Under the pieces are notes generated by a model. That model did not search any database, was not told where the DNA came from, and was given only the letters and a program-made list of their open reading frames with translations. This document shows, piece after piece, positions 60,630 through 64,000 of a stretch of 64,000 bases of DNA. The DNA comes from Dechloromonas sp. GTDB taxonomy: Bacteria > Pseudomonadota > Gammaproteobacteria > Burkholderiales > Rhodocyclaceae. Position numbers and translations under genes: made by a program. Numbering within the stretch: the first letter of the stretch is position 1; each line of letters starts with the position of its first letter. The stretch covers positions 1 through 64,000 of the forward strand of contig JAABQV010000014.1 in NCBI GenBank assembly GCA_011391255.1, given 5' to 3'.

Positions 60630-61862
60630 GTGAGCGCCTCTCAGAAGCGAGCGACACGCTCCTGCCTGATCGGCCAGGTCAGGGTCGGCGGCGCAGCGCC
60701 AGTTGTTATCCAGTCGATGACCAATACCGATACGGCTGATTATCTGGCGACGGCGTTGCAGTCTGCCGAACTGGCACGAGCCGGTTCTGAACTGGTGCGG
60801 ATCACTGTCAATACGCCGGAAGCCGCTGCGGCCGTACCGAAAATTCGCGAGCATCTTGACCGGATAAACTGCAACGTGCCGTTGATTGGTGATTTTCACT
60901 ATAACGGTCATCGTTTACTTACTGAGCACCCGGCATGTGCCGAGGCGCTGGCTAAATACCGGATCAATCCGGGCAATGTCGGTTTTGGCAAAAAGAAGGA
61001 TGAGCAGTTCGCCCAGATGGTCGAGCTGGCTTGCAAATACGACAAACCAGTACGCATTGGCGTCAACTGGGGCAGTCTTGATCAGGAGTTGCTGGCGCGG
61101 ATTATGGACGAAAACTCGCGTCGACCGCAGCCACTGGATGCAACTGAAATGATGCGTCACGCGATGGTGACTTCAGCCCTGGAATCGGCGGCCAAGGCCG
61201 AAGAAATCGGTCTGGCTGGCGAAAAAATAATTTTGTCCTGCAAGGTTTCCAGCGTGCAGGATCTGATCGCCATCTACCGTGAGTTGGCCAAGCGCGCCGA
61301 TTACGCGCTGCACCTCGGCCTGACCGAGGCTGGCATGGGTTCCAAGGGTATCGTCGCGTCGACTGCAGCGCTCTCTGTTTTGCTGCAGGAAGGCATTGGC
61401 GACACCATCCGTATCTCTCTGACGCCGGAACCCGGTGGTTCGCGCGCGCAGGAAGTCATTGTTGCTCAGGAAATTTTGCAAACCATGGGCTTGCGTGCGT
61501 TCACACCGATGGTTGCGGCTTGTCCCGGTTGCGGGCGCACGACCAGCACCTTCTTCCAGCAACTGGCCGGCGAAGTTCAGGATTTCGTGCGCGCCAAGAT
61601 GCCTGAATGGAAGCTGCGCTACGATGGCGCCGAGAACATGACGCTGGCCGTGATGGGCTGCATCGTCAATGGTCCCGGCGAGTCCAAGCACGCCAACATC
61701 GGCATTTCGCTACCGGGGACCGGCGAGGCACCCTCGGCACCGGTTTACGAGGATGGTGAAAAAACGGTCACCCTCAAGGGCGATAACATCGCCAGCGAAT
61801 TCAAACAAATTATTGAGCGCTATGTTGAGCGCACTTACGTCAAGAAGGGAAGTGGTAATTAG
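60630..61862 (+). CDS. ispG: 4-hydroxy-3-methylbut-2-enyl diphosphate synthase
   Basis: A 410-residue enzyme of the MEP isoprenoid pathway that converts MEcPP to HMBPP. The [4Fe-4S] ligands are visible as [11 protein letters not shown] and, further on, [11 protein letters not shown]. The substrate-binding start is [12 protein letters not shown]. The start is GTG at 60630, three bases after the rodZ stop. Confidence 0.97.
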   Translation: MSASQKRATRSCLIGQVRVGGAAPVVIQSMTNTDTADYLATALQSAELARAGSELVRITVNTPEAAAAVPKIREHLDRINCNVPLIGDFHYNGHRLLTEHPACAEALAKYRINPGNVGFGKKKDEQFAQMVELACKYDKPVRIGVNWGSLDQELLARIMDENSRRPQPLDATEMMRHAMVTSALESAAKAEEIGLAGEKIILSCKVSSVQDLIAIYRELAKRADYALHLGLTEAGMGSKGIVASTAALSVLLQEGIGDTIRISLTPEPGGSRAQEVIVAQEILQTMGLRAFTPMVAACPGCGRTTSTFFQQLAGEVQDFVRAKMPEWKLRYDGAENMTLAVMGCIVNGPGESKHANIGISLPGTGEAPSAPVYEDGEKTVTLKGDNIASEFKQIIERYVERTYVKKGSGN

Positions 61863-61865
61863 TTA

Positions 61866-61984
61866 AGATCGGGAATTAGGAATCGGTGATTGGTAATTAG
61901 GAATTGGTAAAACCTACAGGGGTTTCACTAATTACTATTCACCAATCACCAATAACGAATCACCAATAACTATTCACCAATCAC
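61866..61984. repeat. Short AT-rich repeat cluster between ispG and hisS
   Basis: CTATTCACCAATCAC occurs at 61935-61949 and 61970-61984; AATCACCAATAAC occurs at 61944-61956 and 61958-61970. The inverted form GGTGATTGGT with AATTAG is at 61885-61900, opposite CTAATTA (61928-61934) and ACCAATCACC (61941-61950). The composition differs sharply from the flanking GC-rich genes. It can form an imperfect stem with a GC-containing loop around 61911-61923. No family name is recognised. Confidence 0.75.
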
Positions 61985-61992
61985 GCACCATC

Positions 61993-63282
61993 ATGAATCC
62001 ATCATTGCAAGCCGTGCGCGGGATGAACGACATCCTGCCCGACGAAGCCGCATTCTGGGAGCTGTTCGAGGACACCATCCGCTCGTGGCTCAAAAGCTAC
62101 GGCTATCGCCCGATTCGCATGCCGATTGTCGAGCCGACGCCGCTTTTCAAGCGTGCCATCGGCGAAGTGACCGATATCGTCGAGAAAGAGATGTATTCCT
62201 TCATCGATGGTCTCAACGGTGAAGCACTGACGCTGCGTCCGGAAGGTACCGCGGGTTGTGTGCGCGCCGTCATCGAACACAATCTGGCTGCCCGTCAGAC
62301 GCAGCGCCTCTACTACATCGGCCAGATGTTCCGCCACGAGCGCCCGCAAAAGGGGCGTTACCGCCAGTTCCACCAAGTCGGTGTTGAATCCTTCGGTATG
62401 GTCGGCCCGGATATCGATGCTGAAATGATCCTGATGGGCGCCCGGCTATGGAATGACCTCGGGCTGGATGGGATTGATCTGCAGCTGAATAGTCTAGGGC
62501 AGCCGGAAGAGCGCGCCCAGCATCGCGCCGCCCTGATTACCTACTTTGAAGAGAATGCCGAACTGCTCGACGAAGAGGCCAAGCGTCGCCTGCATACCAA
62601 CCCGCTGCGCATACTCGACACCAAGAATCCGGCCATGCAGGACCTGTGCGCTGCTGCGCCGAAGCTGATTGATTACCTTGGTGCCGAATCGCTGGCCCAC
62701 TTCGAAGGCGTGCAGCGCGTCCTGCGCGATGCCGGCATTCCCTTCAAAATCAACCCGCGTCTGGTCCGTGGCCTCGATTACTACAACCTGACCGTCTTCG
62801 AGTGGGTGACCGACAAACTGGGTGCTCAGGGCACGGTCTGTGCCGGCGGCCGTTACGATGGCCTGGTCGAGCAACTCGGCGGTAAGCCGACGCCCGCCTG
62901 CGGTTTTGCCATGGGTATCGAACGCCTGATCGCTTTGATCAAGGACGCCGGCGGCGAGCCGGCGGCGCCAGCGCCGGATGTTTATCTGGTGCATCAGGGC
63001 GAGGCCGCGTCAAGATCGGCTTTCCTTGTGGCTGAGGGCTTGCGCGATCAGGGTGTCGACGTGCTATTGCATTGCGGCGGCGGTGGTTTCAAGTCGCAAA
63101 TGAAAAAAGCGGATAGCAGTGGTGCCGGTTTTGCCGTGATCATCGGTGATGACGAAGCGGCAACTGGTGAAGCGCAGTTGAAGGTCTTGCGCGGAGAAGG
63201 CATTGAACAGCGTAAACTAAAGGTCGATGATCTGGCTGAGGCTATCATCGGTCAAATTATTGATTCGGACGAAGAGGAATAA
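61993..63282 (+). CDS. hisS: Histidyl-tRNA synthetase
   Basis: A 429-residue class II aminoacyl-tRNA synthetase. Motif 2 is [20 protein letters not shown], the His-binding motif is [12 protein letters not shown] and motif 3 GFAMGIERL. The C-terminal anticodon-binding domain is complete. The ATG follows the AT-rich repeat cluster. Confidence 0.98.
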   Translation: MNPSLQAVRGMNDILPDEAAFWELFEDTIRSWLKSYGYRPIRMPIVEPTPLFKRAIGEVTDIVEKEMYSFIDGLNGEALTLRPEGTAGCVRAVIEHNLAARQTQRLYYIGQMFRHERPQKGRYRQFHQVGVESFGMVGPDIDAEMILMGARLWNDLGLDGIDLQLNSLGQPEERAQHRAALITYFEENAELLDEEAKRRLHTNPLRILDTKNPAMQDLCAAAPKLIDYLGAESLAHFEGVQRVLRDAGIPFKINPRLVRGLDYYNLTVFEWVTDKLGAQGTVCAGGRYDGLVEQLGGKPTPACGFAMGIERLIALIKDAGGEPAAPAPDVYLVHQGEAASRSAFLVAEGLRDQGVDVLLHCGGGGFKSQMKKADSSGAGFAVIIGDDEAATGEAQLKVLRGEGIEQRKLKVDDLAEAIIGQIIDSDEEE

Positions 63283-63287
63283 GCAGC

Positions 63288-63926
63288 ATGGCGCATTACG
63301 ACCTCGAAGAACAGGAACAAATCGACTCCATTAAAACCTGGTGGAAGATGTACGGCAATCTCGTCACCGGTATTGTTACCATGGCGTGTGTGGCGGTCAT
63401 CGGCTGGCAGGGCTGGAACTGGTATCAGCGCGGGCAGTCGGCACAGGCAGCGGCGATTTACAGCGTGCTGGAACAGGCTGTGGCAGCGCGCGATGCGCAA
63501 AAAATCAAAGGCGCAGCGGGTGAGCTGGCTGAGAAATTTGGTAGCACAACTTATGCTGCACTGGGCGCGCTGCAGGCCGGCAAGCAGTCATTCGATGCAG
63601 GCGACCTGAAAACCGCCAAAGCCCAGCTGACATGGGCTGCTGAAAACGGCAGGGACGAGATCAAGGATGTTGCCCGACTGCGTTTGGTAGCCGTTATGCT
63701 AGACGAGAAGGCTTACGATGAAGCACTCAAGCAACTTGATGCCAACCACGCACCGGCATTTGCCGCACGTTTTCAGGAATTGAAAGGCGATGTTCTGCTC
63801 GCCCAGGGCAAAAAGGCCGAGGCGCTGGTCGCCTACAAGGCCGCTCAGGCTAAGGGCGAAAGCAAGGCTGGTGTCGGCCTCGAGCTATTGCAGCAGAAAA
63901 TTGACAGCCTGGGTGAGGCCGCCTGA
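63288..63926 (+). CDS. yfgM: YfgM-family tetratricopeptide membrane protein
   Basis: A 212-residue protein: cytosolic N-terminus EEQEQIDSIKTWWKMYGN, one membrane helix (about residues 22-40), and a periplasmic TPR-like domain (AAIYSVLEQAVAARDAQKIKG, RFQELKGDVLLAQGKKAEALVAYKAA). YfgM is an ancillary SecYEG/PpiD partner in E. coli. The gene order hisS-yfgM-bamB is conserved. It starts five bases after hisS and overlaps bamB by one base (TGATG). Confidence 0.92.
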   Translation: MAHYDLEEQEQIDSIKTWWKMYGNLVTGIVTMACVAVIGWQGWNWYQRGQSAQAAAIYSVLEQAVAARDAQKIKGAAGELAEKFGSTTYAALGALQAGKQSFDAGDLKTAKAQLTWAAENGRDEIKDVARLRLVAVMLDEKAYDEALKQLDANHAPAFAARFQELKGDVLLAQGKKAEALVAYKAAQAKGESKAGVGLELLQQKIDSLGEAA

Positions 63927-64000
63927 TGTCACTACGTCCGATTGCCCTGATGGCTTCAATGTCACTGCTGACAGCTTGCGCGACGATTTCTGACGGAATT
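63926..64000 (+). CDS. bamB: BamB, outer-membrane assembly lipoprotein (start only)
   Basis: Only 25 codons are inside the window. They encode a lipoprotein signal, MASMSLLTAC, with the acylated Cys at residue 18. The assignment rests on the conserved hisS-yfgM-bamB order, not on the fragment itself. Confidence 0.75.
   Translation, partial: MSLRPIALMASMSLLTACATISDGI

Noticed and set aside
61866-61984. Possible mini CRISPR array
   Set aside because: Repeats are only 13-15 bases, overlap each other, occur in both orientations and have no regular spacers or cas genes.

Overview
The window reads as chromosome of a betaproteobacterium of the Rhodocyclales type (Dechloromonas/Azonexus-like). This is inferred from gene families and gene order; no 16S rRNA or other taxonomic marker is present. 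Supporting signs are a clade II nitrous-oxide reductase cluster with NosB/NosG/NosH, an rnfABCDGE-nth operon, the rlmN-pilW-rodZ-ispG-hisS-yfgM-bamB string, a PHA phasin and GC-rich coding sequence throughout. I saw no tRNA, rRNA or CRISPR array.

Layout. (1) 1-9600, + strand: the 3' end of nosZ, two c-type cytochromes, then nosB, nosD, nosG, nosH, nosF, nosL, nosY and a UbiA/MenA-like prenyltransferase. This is a nearly complete N2O-respiration module: NosZ reduces N2O, NosB/G/H and the cytochromes feed it electrons from quinol, and NosDFY/L mature its copper centres. It is followed by a probable IS21 istB scrap. (2) 9900-13300: phasin phaP, a predicted short RNA carrying two anti-Shine-Dalgarno motifs, small hypothetical genes, a lipoprotein, and a secreted cysteine-rich three-repeat protein. 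(3) 13300-17300: a stand-alone GspE/PilB-type ATPase facing a FecR-domain protein, plus DUF1841 and FIST genes. (4) 17250-24331, - strand: pyrD, then rnfABCDGE-nth. (5) 24460-25560: a TumE/TumA-type toxin-antitoxin pair whose start codon lies inside a long perfect palindrome, then an orphan RHH-like gene.

(6) 25882-50660 is the most unusual part. A two-partner secretion operon encodes a 6244-residue TpsA exoprotein (18.7 kb) and its TpsB transporter. It is divergent from a 1278-residue SARP-type regulator built as winged helix + BTAD + degenerate class III cyclase + AAA/NTPase + helical repeats. A 39-codon ORF overlaps the regulator start by one base. The intergenic region carries tandem 11-bp direct repeats, the spacing known for SARP operators in Streptomyces, so I propose that this regulator controls the adhesin.

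(7) 50885-57300: azlCD, then a TolC/MacA/MacB-type tripartite efflux operon with ATPase and permease as separate genes, and a membrane-anchored protein of unknown function. (8) 57373-64000: a housekeeping block of ndk, rlmN, pilW, rodZ-like, ispG, hisS, yfgM and the start of bamB, with a small AT-rich repeat cluster between ispG and hisS.

Family assignments come from reading motifs, not from searches. Start codons were chosen from overlaps, ribosome-binding sites and signal peptides.
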